Source: JALORV01 sp044225415 | GTDB taxonomy: Bacteria > Pseudomonadota > Gammaproteobacteria > Burkholderiales > Burkholderiaceae_F | Assembly: GCA_044225415.1 (NCBI GenBank) | Contig: JBGAIO010000028.1 | Coordinates: 1 to 24,910 of the forward strand | DNA length: 24,910 nucleotides | Direction of reading: 5' to 3' | Part shown: piece after piece, positions 16,028 through 24,136 of the stretch | Layout: each line of letters starts with the position of its first letter | Numbering within the stretch: the first letter of the stretch is position 1 | Program-made: the position numbers and the translations under genes | Notes under the pieces: generated by a model | Databases searched by the model: none | What the model saw: only the letters and a program-made list of their open reading frames with translations | Told to the model about the DNA's origin: nothing

Positions 16028-17142
16028 ATGCCTGACCGCATCGTCATCGGCCTGTCCGGCGGCGTCGACTCGCCGTCTCCGCGTGGCTGCTCAAGCAGCA
16101 GGGTCACGACGTGGTCGGCCTGTTCATGAAGAACTGGGAGGACGATGACGACGACGAGTACTGCTCGACGCGCCAGGACCTGATCGACGCCGCCGCGGTG
16201 GCCGACGTGATCGGCATCCCGCTGGAGGCGGTGAACTTCGCCGCCGAATACCGCGAGCGCGTGTTCGCCGACTTCCTGCGCGAGTACGCCGCAGGCCGCA
16301 CGCCGAATCCCGACGTGCTGTGCAACGCCGAGATCAAGTTCAAGGCCTTTCTCGACCACGCGATGGCATTGGGCGCATCGCGCATCGCCACCGGCCACTA
16401 CGCGCGCGTGCGCGAACGCGCGGGCCGCTTCGAACTGCTGCGCGGACTCGACGCCGGCAAGGACCAGAGCTATTTCCTGCACCGTCTGAACCGGGCGCAG
16501 CTCTCCCGCACGGTGTTCCCGGTGGGCGACCTGCAGAAGAGCGACGTGCGCCGCATCGCGCGCGAGATCGGCCTGCCCAACGCCGCAAAGCGCGACTCGA
16601 CCGGCATCTGCTTCATCGGCGAACGCCCCTTCCGCGAGTTCCTGAACCGTTACCTGCCGATGCAGCCGGGCCCGATCCGCAACGATGCCGGCACGGCCAT
16701 CGGCGAACACGTCGGGCTGGCGTTCTACACGCTGGGCCAGCGCAAGGGCATCGGCATCGGCGGAATGCGCGACGGCAGCGGCGCGCCGTGGTTCGTCGCG
16801 CGCAAGGACATGGCGACGAACACCCTGTGGGTCGTGCAGGGCCACGATCATCCATGGCTGCTGTCGACGCGCGTCGAGTGCATCGATGCGGCCTGGGTCG
16901 ATGGCCGTGCGCCCGCAGTCGGCACGCGGCTCACCGCGAAGACCCGCTATCGGCAGGCCGATGCCGCCTGCACCGTCTGCGCGGTGTCCGGCGATCGCTT
17001 CGAGCTCGCCTTCGAAGCGCCGCAGTGGGCCGCCACGCCGGGGCAGTCCGCGGTGCTTTACCAAGGCGAAGTTAGTCTGGGCGGCGGAGTGATCGCGGGC
17101 ACGGCGCTGGCTAGACTGGATTCGCCGCTGGCCGCGCTGTAG
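16028..17142 (+). CDS. mnmA: tRNA-specific 2-thiouridylase MnmA, broken by a -1 frameshift in the PP-loop
   Basis: MnmA thiolates U34 of the tRNAs for Lys, Glu and Gln using ATP and a persulfide relay. The frame from ATG 16028 reads MPDRIVIGLSGGVDS, the ATP-binding PP-loop, then goes out of frame. One base is missing between 16070 and 16075. From 16075 the next frame continues VSAWLLKQQGHDVVGLFMKN and runs intact to the stop. With the base restored the protein is about 371 residues, with catalytic Cys99 (NPDVLCNAEIKF) and Cys195 (STGICFIGER), and the ending GQSAVLYQGEVSLGGG is conserved. As written, neither frame gives a full enzyme. No other damage is visible, so a sequencing or assembly error, or a very recent mutation, is likely. 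No Shine-Dalgarno is evident. Confidence 0.9.
16070..16075 (+). other. Site of one-base deletion in mnmA
   Basis: After Ser15 (TCG, 16070-16072) of SGGVDS the next codon has only two bases, CC at 16073-16074, before GTC TCC GCG TGG (Val-Ser-Ala-Trp). Restoring one base gives NCC, most likely Ser or Ala, as in the E. coli sequence GVDSSVSAWLL. There is no long homopolymer here, only CC. Confidence 0.88.
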
Positions 17143-17193
17143 TCATTCCGCTGCAGTCGTTCGGCAGGGCGGCGACGACCGCAAGAGGCCGCC

Positions 17194-18582
17194 ATGACAT
17201 CCGATTCGACTCGCCGCAGGGCACTGTTCTTCACGCTGTCGCTGACGGCTGTGACACCGCTGGCGCTGGCCGGCTGCGGCGGCGGCGATGACGCGATGGT
17301 CGCGCAGGCGCCGTCTCCTTCGCCCACGCCCACGCCGAGCCCTACCCCGACCCCCACACCGACGCCGATTCCCCCGCCGCCGACGCCGGCGCCGCCGGTG
17401 CCGACGCCCGCCCCGCCGCCGCCGCCGCCGCCGCCACCGCCGCCTCCTCCTCCGCCGCCACCGTCAGCGCCTTACGAAGTCAACATCACGTCGACCACGT
17501 CGCCGAATCCCAGCGGCGTCGTTCCGAAACTCGTGCAGTTGCCGGCCGTGCTGAACACGCCGTGGGCGCTGGCCTTCCTCCCGGGCGACGGGCGCATGCT
17601 GGTCACGCAGAAGGCCGGCTCGCTGGTGCTGGTCAGCGCGGATGGCGCCACAGTCTCGGCGCCGATCGCCAACGTGCCGGCGGTAGACAGCAACGGCCAG
17701 GGCGGACTGCTCGACGTCGCCGTCGACCCCGCGTTCAACATCACGAGCAACCGCCGCATCTATCTCGCGTTCTCGGAGCCGGTAAGCAGCGGCGTCAACC
17801 GCACGGCCGTTGCGCGTGCGAACCTGAACGCCACGTTGACTGCGCTCGAAAGCGTGACGGTGATCTTCCGGCAGACGCCCGAGAAGGCGAGCACCGGCCA
17901 CTTCGGCAGTCGCATCCTGTTCCGCGCCGACGGGTCGATGTTCGTCACGCTCGGCGAGCGACAGTCCTATTCGTCCGAAGCGCAGCTGCTGACGTCGCAA
18001 CTCGGCAAGGTGGTGCGCATCAACAAGGACTCGGGCGCGCCGCTCGCCGACAATCCGTTCTACTCAATGGGCGGCAACTCCGCGGCCATCTGGAGTTACG
18101 GGCACCGCAATCCGCAGGCCGCCGCGATCCATCCGACCACCGGCGAACTGTGGGTGACCGAACATGGTCCGCAGGGCGGCGACGAAGTGAATCTCGCGCT
18201 GGCCGGTCGCAACTTCGGATGGCCCAATGTCTCGTACGGCTGCCAGTACGGTGATCCGGTCGGCACGGCGTGCCGCATCGGCGGCGGCGTGCACAACGCG
18301 CCGTACGCCGCGCCGCTGGCGTTCTGGTATCCGACCTCGACCGCGCCCGGCGGAGCGCTGTTCTATTCCGGATCGAAGTTTCCTGAATGGCAGGGCAACC
18401 TGCTGGTCGGCGGCCTCGCGGGCAAGACGATCTATCGCTTCGTGCTCAACGGCAATGCGATCGTCGGGCACGAGCTGCTGTTTGCGGGCCAGCACGAGAT
18501 TCGCGACCTGGACCAGGGGCCGGATGGCTGGATCTACTTCCTGAGCCGCAACGCCAATCGGATCTACCGCATCGAGCGGTAG
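17194..18582 (+). CDS. PQQ-dependent sugar dehydrogenase lipoprotein with proline-rich linker
   Basis: 462 residues; SD AGAGG lies five bases before the ATG. The signal ends LALAGC, a lipobox. Residues of about 40-92 are a Pro/Thr-rich linker ending in seventeen consecutive prolines (17413-17463), likely holding the enzyme away from the membrane. The catalytic part is a six-bladed propeller of the glucose/sorbosone dehydrogenase family: LNTPWALAFLPGD, GGLLDVAVDP, TGHFGSRILF (catalytic His region), WSYGHRNPQAAA, TEHGPQGGDEVN (Ca/PQQ side) and NFGWPNVSYG. It resembles soluble aldose sugar dehydrogenase (YliI type), oxidising aldoses to lactones in the periplasm. Substrate and electron acceptor are unknown. 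No PQQ synthesis genes lie nearby. Confidence 0.88.
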   Translation: MTSDSTRRRALFFTLSLTAVTPLALAGCGGGDDAMVAQAPSPSPTPTPSPTPTPTPTPIPPPPTPAPPVPTPAPPPPPPPPPPPPPPPPPSAPYEVNITSTTSPNPSGVVPKLVQLPAVLNTPWALAFLPGDGRMLVTQKAGSLVLVSADGATVSAPIANVPAVDSNGQGGLLDVAVDPAFNITSNRRIYLAFSEPVSSGVNRTAVARANLNATLTALESVTVIFRQTPEKASTGHFGSRILFRADGSMFVTLGERQSYSSEAQLLTSQLGKVVRINKDSGAPLADNPFYSMGGNSAAIWSYGHRNPQAAAIHPTTGELWVTEHGPQGGDEVNLALAGRNFGWPNVSYGCQYGDPVGTACRIGGGVHNAPYAAPLAFWYPTSTAPGGALFYSGSKFPEWQGNLLVGGLAGKTIYRFVLNGNAIVGHELLFAGQHEIRDLDQGPDGWIYFLSRNANRIYRIER

Positions 18583-18593
18583 GACCGGCTGCG

Positions 18594-18615
18594 AACCCCG
18601 CTTTCGCGGGGACGA
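18594..18615. repeat. Single short copy of the hairpin repeat
   Basis: CCCCGC, loop TTTC, GCGGGG, followed by GACGAAC: a trimmed subtype A unit that starts 11 bases after the first dehydrogenase stop. It could act as a stem-loop between the two sugar dehydrogenase genes. Confidence 0.8.
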
Positions 18616-18686
18616 ACAACTCACTGCAGCCCCGTTTGGGTACAACATTCGCTACCCGGCATGCTCCCGGGACTGCGGGGAGAACC

Positions 18687-19931
18687 GTGGACGCGCCCGC
18701 CCGCCGCCGCAAGGCGTTGATTCTTTCGCTGGCACTGTCGGTCGCCGCGTCCCCGCTTGCCAGCTGCAGTGGCAGAAGCAGCGACGCCGCGCCGATCACG
18801 CAATCGGCGGCGCAGCCGACGGAAGTCCCGACGCTGGCGCGCACAGTCCTCGCCACCGGCCTGCAGTCGCCGTGGGACCTCGCGTTCCTGCCCAACGGCG
18901 CGATGCTCTACACCGAGAAATGCCGCGGCCTGTCGATGCGCAGCACAACGGACACCGTGACGCGACTGTTCGGTACCAGCGGTTCATCGTTGGTGGCAGC
19001 GGACTTCTTCTGCCAGGGACAGAGCGGCATGAACGGCGTCGCCGTGGATCCCGACTTCGCCGGCAATCGCTTCGTCTACGTGTACATGTCGTCGAACCTG
19101 AGCACCCATCCGCGCACGAACCGCGTGGTACGCCTCCAGCTCTCGCCCGACTTCACATCGGCATCGAATCGCGTCGACATCATCAGTGACATCCCGTTCA
19201 AGGATGTCGCGACGGCGAACGGCAGCGCGGGCGCGCACAGCGGCGGCCGAATCCGGTTCGGACCCGATGGCTACCTGTATGTCACGACCGGCGACAATCA
19301 CAATGCCACCCTGCCGCAGGACCTGACGCGTCTCGGCGGCAAGGTGCTGCGCGTGGACCGCAATGGCGCCGCGGCACCCGGCAACAACACGCCCACGGGC
19401 GGCGATCCGCGCATCTACACCTACGGGCATCGCAACGTGCAGGGCATCGCTTTCCGACCCGGCACGGGCCAACCCTTCAGCGCGGAGCATGGTCCGAACC
19501 ACAGCGACGAGGTCACGCCGCTGGTCGCGGGCGGCAACGGCGGCTGGGATCCCCAGAACCGTCCGACCTTGTCCTGCCCGGACAACTACTGTGGCTATGC
19601 CGGTGACCCCACGACCATGCCAATGACGGATACGGTGCGCTATCCGACCGCGATGCGTCCATCGTGGGTACACAACATCGGCGCGCGCGGAATGGGGCCG
19701 CTGACCTTCCTGAGCGGAGCTCAGTGGAAAGCCTGGAACGGCCGACTGGCAGTAAGCATCATGGTCGCCAACCAGCTCAGGATCCTCGAACTCGACCCTG
19801 CCGGCATGACCATCGGCGTCAGCACCGCGGCGCTGCCAGCGGCCCGCATGCGGTCGCTGGTGCAGGGGCCGGACGGAAGTTTGTACGTGCTGACAGACAG
19901 CGGCGAACTCTGGCGCGTGACGCCGGGCTGA
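18687..19931 (+). CDS. Second PQQ-dependent sugar dehydrogenase-like lipoprotein
   Basis: 414 residues from a GTG at 18687, preceded by GGGGAGA four bases upstream. The frame is open further up, but only this start gives a proper lipoprotein signal (RRRKALILSLALSVAASPLASC). Propeller motifs parallel the upstream gene: LQSPWDLAFLPNGAMLYTEK, MNGVAVDPDF, AHSGGRIRFGPDGYLYVTTG, YTYGHRNVQGIAF, EHGPNHSDEVT and QGPDGSLYVLTD. It has extra Cys residues (DFFCQGQSG, SCPDNYCGYAG) that may form disulfides, and lacks the proline linker. The two proteins are clearly diverged, so this is an old duplication or a separate acquisition. Periplasmic oxidation of a sugar or related alcohol is expected; the substrate is unknown. 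Confidence 0.87.
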   Translation: MDAPARRRKALILSLALSVAASPLASCSGRSSDAAPITQSAAQPTEVPTLARTVLATGLQSPWDLAFLPNGAMLYTEKCRGLSMRSTTDTVTRLFGTSGSSLVAADFFCQGQSGMNGVAVDPDFAGNRFVYVYMSSNLSTHPRTNRVVRLQLSPDFTSASNRVDIISDIPFKDVATANGSAGAHSGGRIRFGPDGYLYVTTGDNHNATLPQDLTRLGGKVLRVDRNGAAAPGNNTPTGGDPRIYTYGHRNVQGIAFRPGTGQPFSAEHGPNHSDEVTPLVAGGNGGWDPQNRPTLSCPDNYCGYAGDPTTMPMTDTVRYPTAMRPSWVHNIGARGMGPLTFLSGAQWKAWNGRLAVSIMVANQLRILELDPAGMTIGVSTAALPAARMRSLVQGPDGSLYVLTDSGELWRVTPG

Positions 19932-19940
19932 CAGTCAAGG

Positions 19941-19970
19941 TGGATCCCCGCGAAAGCCGGGATCCATTTT
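19941..19970. repeat. Single hairpin repeat downstream of second dehydrogenase
   Basis: A reversed-loop (GAAA) unit TGGATCCCCGC...GGGATCCATTTT with one mismatch in the stem (CCGGGAT for GCGGGGAT). It begins ten bases after the stop and ends in TTTT, so it is a possible terminator for the dehydrogenase pair. Confidence 0.85.
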
Positions 19971-20016
19971 GAGTTTCTCCCGATGCGGTACCCTCATTCC
20001 TTCCAGGGAGAGGGTC

Positions 20017-21387
20017 GTGTCGATCATCATTGCAGGTACAGGCTACGTCGGTCTGGTCACGGGCGCGTGCCTGTGTGAAGTGGGCCACTCGGTGTTCTGC
20101 GTGGACATCGATCCGCAGCGCGTTGCGAAGCTCAACGCCGGCGAAGTGCCGTTCTACGAGCCGGGACTCGCGGCCCTCGTGCAGTCCGGCGTGCAGTCGA
20201 AGCGCCTGACCTTCACCACGTCGCTGGCCGAAGCCTACGCGGCCAGCAAGAACGACCGCACGCTGTCCGCCCCCGTCGTGATGATCGCCGTCGGCACGCC
20301 CTCGCGCGACGACGGCTCGGCCGACACGAGCGTGGTGATGCAGGTCGCACGCGACCTTGGCAAGGTCATCGACGAATACACGGTGGTCGCCTCCAAGTCC
20401 ACCGTGCCCGTGGGCACCTGCGACGAGATCGCGCGCACCATCGCGGCCACCGGCGCCGACACGGCGCTCTTCGACGTGGTGAGCAATCCCGAATTCCTGA
20501 AGGAAGGCGCCGCGGTCGAGGACTTCCTGCGGCCGGCGCGCATCATCGTCGGCGCCGACTCGGCACCCGCCGAGAAGATCATGCTCGAGTTGTATCGCCC
20601 GTTCAACATGAACCGCGACCGCGTGCTGACAATGAGCCGGCGCGAAGCGGAACTCACCAAGTACGCCGCCAACGCGCTGCTCGCCACCAAGATCAGCTTC
20701 ATGAACGAGGTCGCCAACCTGTGCGACCGCCTGGGCGTGGACATCGATGCCGTGCGCCGCGGCATCGGCTCCGATCCGCGCATCGGCCACGCGTTCATCT
20801 ATGCAGGCGCGGGCTACGGCGGATCGTGCTTTCCGAAGGACGTGAAGGCGCTCGTGCACACGGCGCAGAGCGTCGGCGTCAAGCCGCTGGTGCTGGCCGC
20901 CACGCACGATCGCAACGAGGCGCAGAAGCGCTACGTGCTGCAGCAGGTGCTGGATCGCTTCGGCGGCGATCTCTCGGGCCGCAGCTTCGCGGTGTGGGGC
21001 CTGTCCTTCAAGCCCGGCACCGACGACGTGCGCGAAGCGCCCGCCCTCGCGATCGTGCGCGGCCTGCTGGACGCGGGCGCCACGGTGCGCGCCTTCGATC
21101 CGGTCGCGGCCGAGGCCTTCGCGCGCAGCCTTGCCCAAGGTGGCGATGCGCCGCGCTTCAGCCTGGTCGCGGACAAGTACGACGCCGCCGCCGATGCCGA
21201 TGCGCTGCTGCTGGTCACCGAGTGGAAGGAATTCCGCAGCCCCGACTTCCGCCGACTGCGCGGCCTGCTGAAGCAGCCGCTGATCTTCGACGGCCGCAAC
21301 CAGTACGATGCCGAGCGGCTGCGCGGCGAAGGCTGGCAGTACGTCGGCGTCGGCCGCGGCACCCTCGACGCGAAGGTCAAGGCATGA
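20017..21387 (+). CDS. ugd: UDP-glucose 6-dehydrogenase
   Basis: 456 residues from a GTG at 20017 with a strong SD (GGGAGAGG) just upstream; longer in-frame starts would read into the repeat. It begins SIIIAGTGYVGLVTGACLCE, the NAD-binding Rossmann motif, then VDIDPQRVAKLNAGEVPFYEPGL. Later come NPEFLKEGAAVEDFLRPARI and the catalytic region AGYGGSCFPKDVKAL with Cys271. The C-terminal UDP-binding part has WGLSFKPGTDDVREAPA. It oxidises UDP-glucose twice to UDP-glucuronate, using two NAD+. Its stop overlaps the epimerase start as ATGA, so the product likely passes straight to that enzyme. Confidence 0.96.
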   Translation: MSIIIAGTGYVGLVTGACLCEVGHSVFCVDIDPQRVAKLNAGEVPFYEPGLAALVQSGVQSKRLTFTTSLAEAYAASKNDRTLSAPVVMIAVGTPSRDDGSADTSVVMQVARDLGKVIDEYTVVASKSTVPVGTCDEIARTIAATGADTALFDVVSNPEFLKEGAAVEDFLRPARIIVGADSAPAEKIMLELYRPFNMNRDRVLTMSRREAELTKYAANALLATKISFMNEVANLCDRLGVDIDAVRRGIGSDPRIGHAFIYAGAGYGGSCFPKDVKALVHTAQSVGVKPLVLAATHDRNEAQKRYVLQQVLDRFGGDLSGRSFAVWGLSFKPGTDDVREAPALAIVRGLLDAGATVRAFDPVAAEAFARSLAQGGDAPRFSLVADKYDAAADADALLLVTEWKEFRSPDFRRLRGLLKQPLIFDGRNQYDAERLRGEGWQYVGVGRGTLDAKVKA

Positions 21388-22388
21388 AGGTCCTGGTCAC
21401 CGGTGCCGCCGGCTTCATCGGCATGCATGTGTCGCAGCGGCTGCTGGCGCGTGGCGACACGGTCGTCGGTCTCGACAACCTGAACGACTATTACGACGTC
21501 AACCTCAAGCTCGCGCGGCTGAAGCAGATCGAGAAGCCCGGCTTCACTTTCTGCAAGATCGATGTCGCCGACGGCGACGCGATCAATGCGTTGTTTGCTG
21601 CAGAGAAGTTCGACCGCGTCGTGCACCTGGCCGCGCAGGCCGGCGTGCGCTACTCGCTGATCAATCCGCATGCCTACGTGCGCTCGAACATCACCGGCTT
21701 CCTGAACATCCTGGAAGCGTGCCGCCACCATCCGGTGGCGCATCTCGTCTACGCCAGCAGCTCCAGCGTGTACGGCGGCAATACGCACCTGCCGTTCAGC
21801 GAGTCCGACAACGTCGACCACCCGGTCAGCCTGTACGCCGCCAGCAAGAAAGCCAACGAGCTGATGGCGCACAACTACAGCCACCTGTTCGGCATACCCT
21901 CCACGGGCCTGCGCTTCTTCACCGTCTATGGTCCGTGGGGCCGGCCGGACATGGCGCTGTTCCTGTTCACCCGCGCGATCATCGAGGGCAAGCCGGTCGA
22001 TGTGTTCAACCACGGCAAGATGCAGCGCGACTTCACGTACATCGACGACATCGTCGAAGGTGTCGTACGCGTGATGGATCGTGCGCCCGAGCCGAACCCG
22101 GACTTCGACACCGCGCATCCGGATCCGGCGCATTCGTGGGCGCCGTACCAGGTGCTGAACATCGGCAATCATGGACCGGCGGGGTTGCTCGACTATCTCG
22201 ACGCGATCGAGGACGCGCTGGGCAGGAAGGCGACGCGCAACTACTTGCCGATGCAGCCGGGCGACGTGCCGGCGACGTTTGCGGATACGACGTTGCTCAC
22301 GGAGTGGACGGGGCACAAGCCGGGGACGCCGATCCGAGTCGGCATCGGCAGGTTCGTCGAGTGGTACCGGCGGTGGAGCGGCGCGTGA
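21384..22388 (+). CDS. UDP-glucuronate 4-epimerase (extended SDR family)
   Basis: 334 residues, typical of CapI-type epimerases, starting at the ATG that overlaps the ugd stop. The NAD motif is VTGAAGFIGMHV. DNLNDYYDVNLKLARL and HLAAQAGVRYSL are hallmark segments of UDP-glucuronate 4-epimerases. SSSSVYGG and Tyr151-Lys155 (YAASK) give the SDR catalytic set, and RFFTVYGPWGRPDMA is highly conserved. It would convert UDP-glucuronate to UDP-galacturonate for lipopolysaccharide or capsule. Coupling to ugd supports this. No glycosyltransferases are in the window, so the final polymer is unknown. Confidence 0.93.
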   Translation: MKVLVTGAAGFIGMHVSQRLLARGDTVVGLDNLNDYYDVNLKLARLKQIEKPGFTFCKIDVADGDAINALFAAEKFDRVVHLAAQAGVRYSLINPHAYVRSNITGFLNILEACRHHPVAHLVYASSSSVYGGNTHLPFSESDNVDHPVSLYAASKKANELMAHNYSHLFGIPSTGLRFFTVYGPWGRPDMALFLFTRAIIEGKPVDVFNHGKMQRDFTYIDDIVEGVVRVMDRAPEPNPDFDTAHPDPAHSWAPYQVLNIGNHGPAGLLDYLDAIEDALGRKATRNYLPMQPGDVPATFADTTLLTEWTGHKPGTPIRVGIGRFVEWYRRWSGA

Positions 22389-22398
22389 CGTCGCAAAT

Positions 22399-22555
22399 TG
22401 GATCCCCGCTTTCGCGGGGATGACGGCACTCTGCCACGTCGCCCCGGCGAAGGCCGGGGCCCAATTTTTCAGAATGAAGGTCAAAATGGATTCCCGCTTT
22501 CGCGGGAATGACAGCAGTATTCGGTGTCATCCCCGCGAAAGCGGGGATCCATTTT
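22399..22555. repeat. Cluster of four hairpin repeats between the epimerase and hipA
   Basis: Forward subtype A 22399-22424, reversed subtype B 22438-22468, a forward subtype A variant 22487-22512 with compensating changes in the stem (ATTCCCGC pairs with GCGGGAAT), and reversed subtype A 22526-22555. The compensated variant indicates that stem pairing is kept. The last unit overlaps the 3' end of hipA. Confidence 0.93.
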
Positions 22556-23771
22556 CAGCAGCCGCTTCGCGCTGCCGTTTCAGAAAATCCCGGTCAATGA
22601 ACCGCGCCAGATACTCCACATCCCGCGCGACGACCCCCTCCTGCGCGAAGTGCTTCTTCCACGTCCCGCACACCCGCGCCACCGTCATAGCTTCCCTGCC
22701 CGCCTGCGCAGCACCCAACCCGAACAGCGCCGCCTGCGACAACGCATTGTCTATGGTCGAATCCGCCTCGGCGTTGCCCACACGCATCTGCTGATAGCCG
22801 AGGCCCTGCGCCGACGGCAACACGTCGAACGCGGGTGACAGTCGCCATTGCTGCCGATCGTCCATCAGCAGCGCGTGGTTCTTCTCGTGATCGTCGGTGT
22901 TGTCCATCAGGATGTTGAACACCATGCGGCGAAACAGCTCGCGCATCTGCTCGCTGGCGACTTCAAGCGCACCGCGCCGCCGCAATAACTGCGCGAGTTC
23001 CGGATAGCCGAACGCACTGCCTTCCGCGCGCAGCGCCACGAAGGCCGATTGCGCAAATAGCCGCGCGCCCGCACGGCGGTCGAAGCGCTTGATCGCGACG
23101 GCGTGAGAGTCCTGCAGCTTGATTGCACGGGTTTCGGCGACCGTGATGCCCGCCCGCGCGGCCAGCGTCATGGTCGCGTGCTCGATGAGACCGGAGTCCA
23201 CGGCATCGCCAGGCTCGCCAAACTTGACGATCCATGGCGCCCCGTCGATGCGGACAAGGCCTTTCGGCCGTGCCCCTCCAAGGGACGTACCGGGCGCGAG
23301 CAGGCGTCGCTGCCGAGGCGGGATCGCCTCGTTGTTCGACACGCGACGCACGACGTCATGCAGTTGCACCACGTCGCCCAGGTCCGGTAACTGGCTTCGT
23401 CCCCACGGCTCGTACAGCTGCGCGGAAGCGGAGACACTCAGTGCGCCGAAACGCTCGTCGCCAGCAAAGTACAGATACTCCATCAGCGACAGCCGCCCCG
23501 GCTTCTCCAGGACCTGGATGACACGCTCGCCCCACCGATCAGGCCGCGCGTCTTCGACGGCGCCTGCGGCGTGATCCTTCTCGGACGGGAAGAACTCGGT
23601 GTCGATCAGCGGCAGGTCTTCGCTGATCGCGAAGCCGATGGCCAGCCAGCTGTCGGCATAGCGCAATGACACCGCGCGACCGCGATTCACCAGCCTCAGG
23701 CTGCCGACCAGTCGCGGCTCTTCGGGCGCCGCGACGTACCAGAGGTACAGCAGGTCAGGCGCCTGCGTCAT
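22527..23771 (-). CDS. hipA: HipA-family serine/threonine kinase toxin
   Basis: 414 residues. HipA kinases phosphorylate targets such as glutamyl-tRNA synthetase and cause growth arrest. Visible motifs: SLGGARPKG (Ser163, nucleotide-binding loop), WIVKFGEPGD with the ATP-contacting Lys, IKRFDRR, the catalytic stretch NTDDHEKNHALL (Asp293-Asp294, Asn298), and SPAFDVLPS for metal binding. The N-terminal HipA domain includes FPSEKDHAAGAVEDARPDRWG. The last nine codons (ENGSPLSRG) and the TGA lie inside the adjacent hairpin repeat, so the native C-terminus has probably been replaced or extended by it. The start overlaps hipB by 17 bases, with AAGGG as SD. All key residues are present, so it is likely active. 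Confidence 0.93.
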   Translation of the reverse strand: MTQAPDLLYLWYVAAPEEPRLVGSLRLVNRGRAVSLRYADSWLAIGFAISEDLPLIDTEFFPSEKDHAAGAVEDARPDRWGERVIQVLEKPGRLSLMEYLYFAGDERFGALSVSASAQLYEPWGRSQLPDLGDVVQLHDVVRRVSNNEAIPPRQRRLLAPGTSLGGARPKGLVRIDGAPWIVKFGEPGDAVDSGLIEHATMTLAARAGITVAETRAIKLQDSHAVAIKRFDRRAGARLFAQSAFVALRAEGSAFGYPELAQLLRRRGALEVASEQMRELFRRMVFNILMDNTDDHEKNHALLMDDRQQWRLSPAFDVLPSAQGLGYQQMRVGNAEADSTIDNALSQAALFGLGAAQAGREAMTVARVCGTWKKHFAQEGVVARDVEYLARFIDRDFLKRQREAAAENGSPLSRG

Positions 23772-24135
23772 CGCGGCCCTTCGATGCGCCGGTCATCCGC
23801 CGGCTGATCGAAGCCGGTTGCCGCACCGACCGGCCTCTCGCGCGCTGGACATCCTGTTCGAGGGCGACCAGATCCTTTGCCGGGTCAGCCAGCTCGGCGA
23901 GTGACTGAACTCGTCCCATCAGCCACAGTGCGGTTGCATACACGCCCATGCTGACGCCGGGATCGCCCTTCTCCATCCTCATCAGCGTGGGTGCAGACAC
24001 ACCGATTCTCGCTGCCCACTCGCGTTGAGACTCCTTGCGCCGCTTGCGAGCGATGGCCAGATGTTCGCCCAGGGCGCGCAGCGAGGAGGCCGCCACGGGC
24101 GGCATGGACGACCCGACGAGCAGGTTCTTTGGCAT
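23755..24135 (-). CDS. hipB: HipB-type antitoxin, XRE-family DNA-binding protein
   Basis: 126 residues. A Cro/C1-type helix-turn-helix spans about residues 22-75 (LGEHLAIARKRRKESQREWA, then RIGVSAPTLMRMEKGDPGVS). The tail is basic and rich in Arg/Ser. It lies directly before hipA and overlaps it by 17 bases, the normal antitoxin-first order. It should bind and neutralise HipA and repress its own promoter. No Shine-Dalgarno precedes the ATG. The bases just upstream are an AT-rich palindrome with TAATAT, so a leaderless or very short-leader transcript is possible. An alternative ATG four bases upstream is out of frame. Confidence 0.9.
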   Translation of the reverse strand: MPKNLLVGSSMPPVAASSLRALGEHLAIARKRRKESQREWAARIGVSAPTLMRMEKGDPGVSMGVYATALWLMGRVQSLAELADPAKDLVALEQDVQRARGRSVRQPASISRRMTGASKGRDDAGA

Positions 24136-24136
24136 G

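Noticed and set aside
16028..16127. Short open frame at the mnmA start taken as a separate small protein
   Set aside because: Its first 15 residues are the MnmA PP-loop and the rest is out-of-frame mnmA; it is the broken 5' end, not a new gene.
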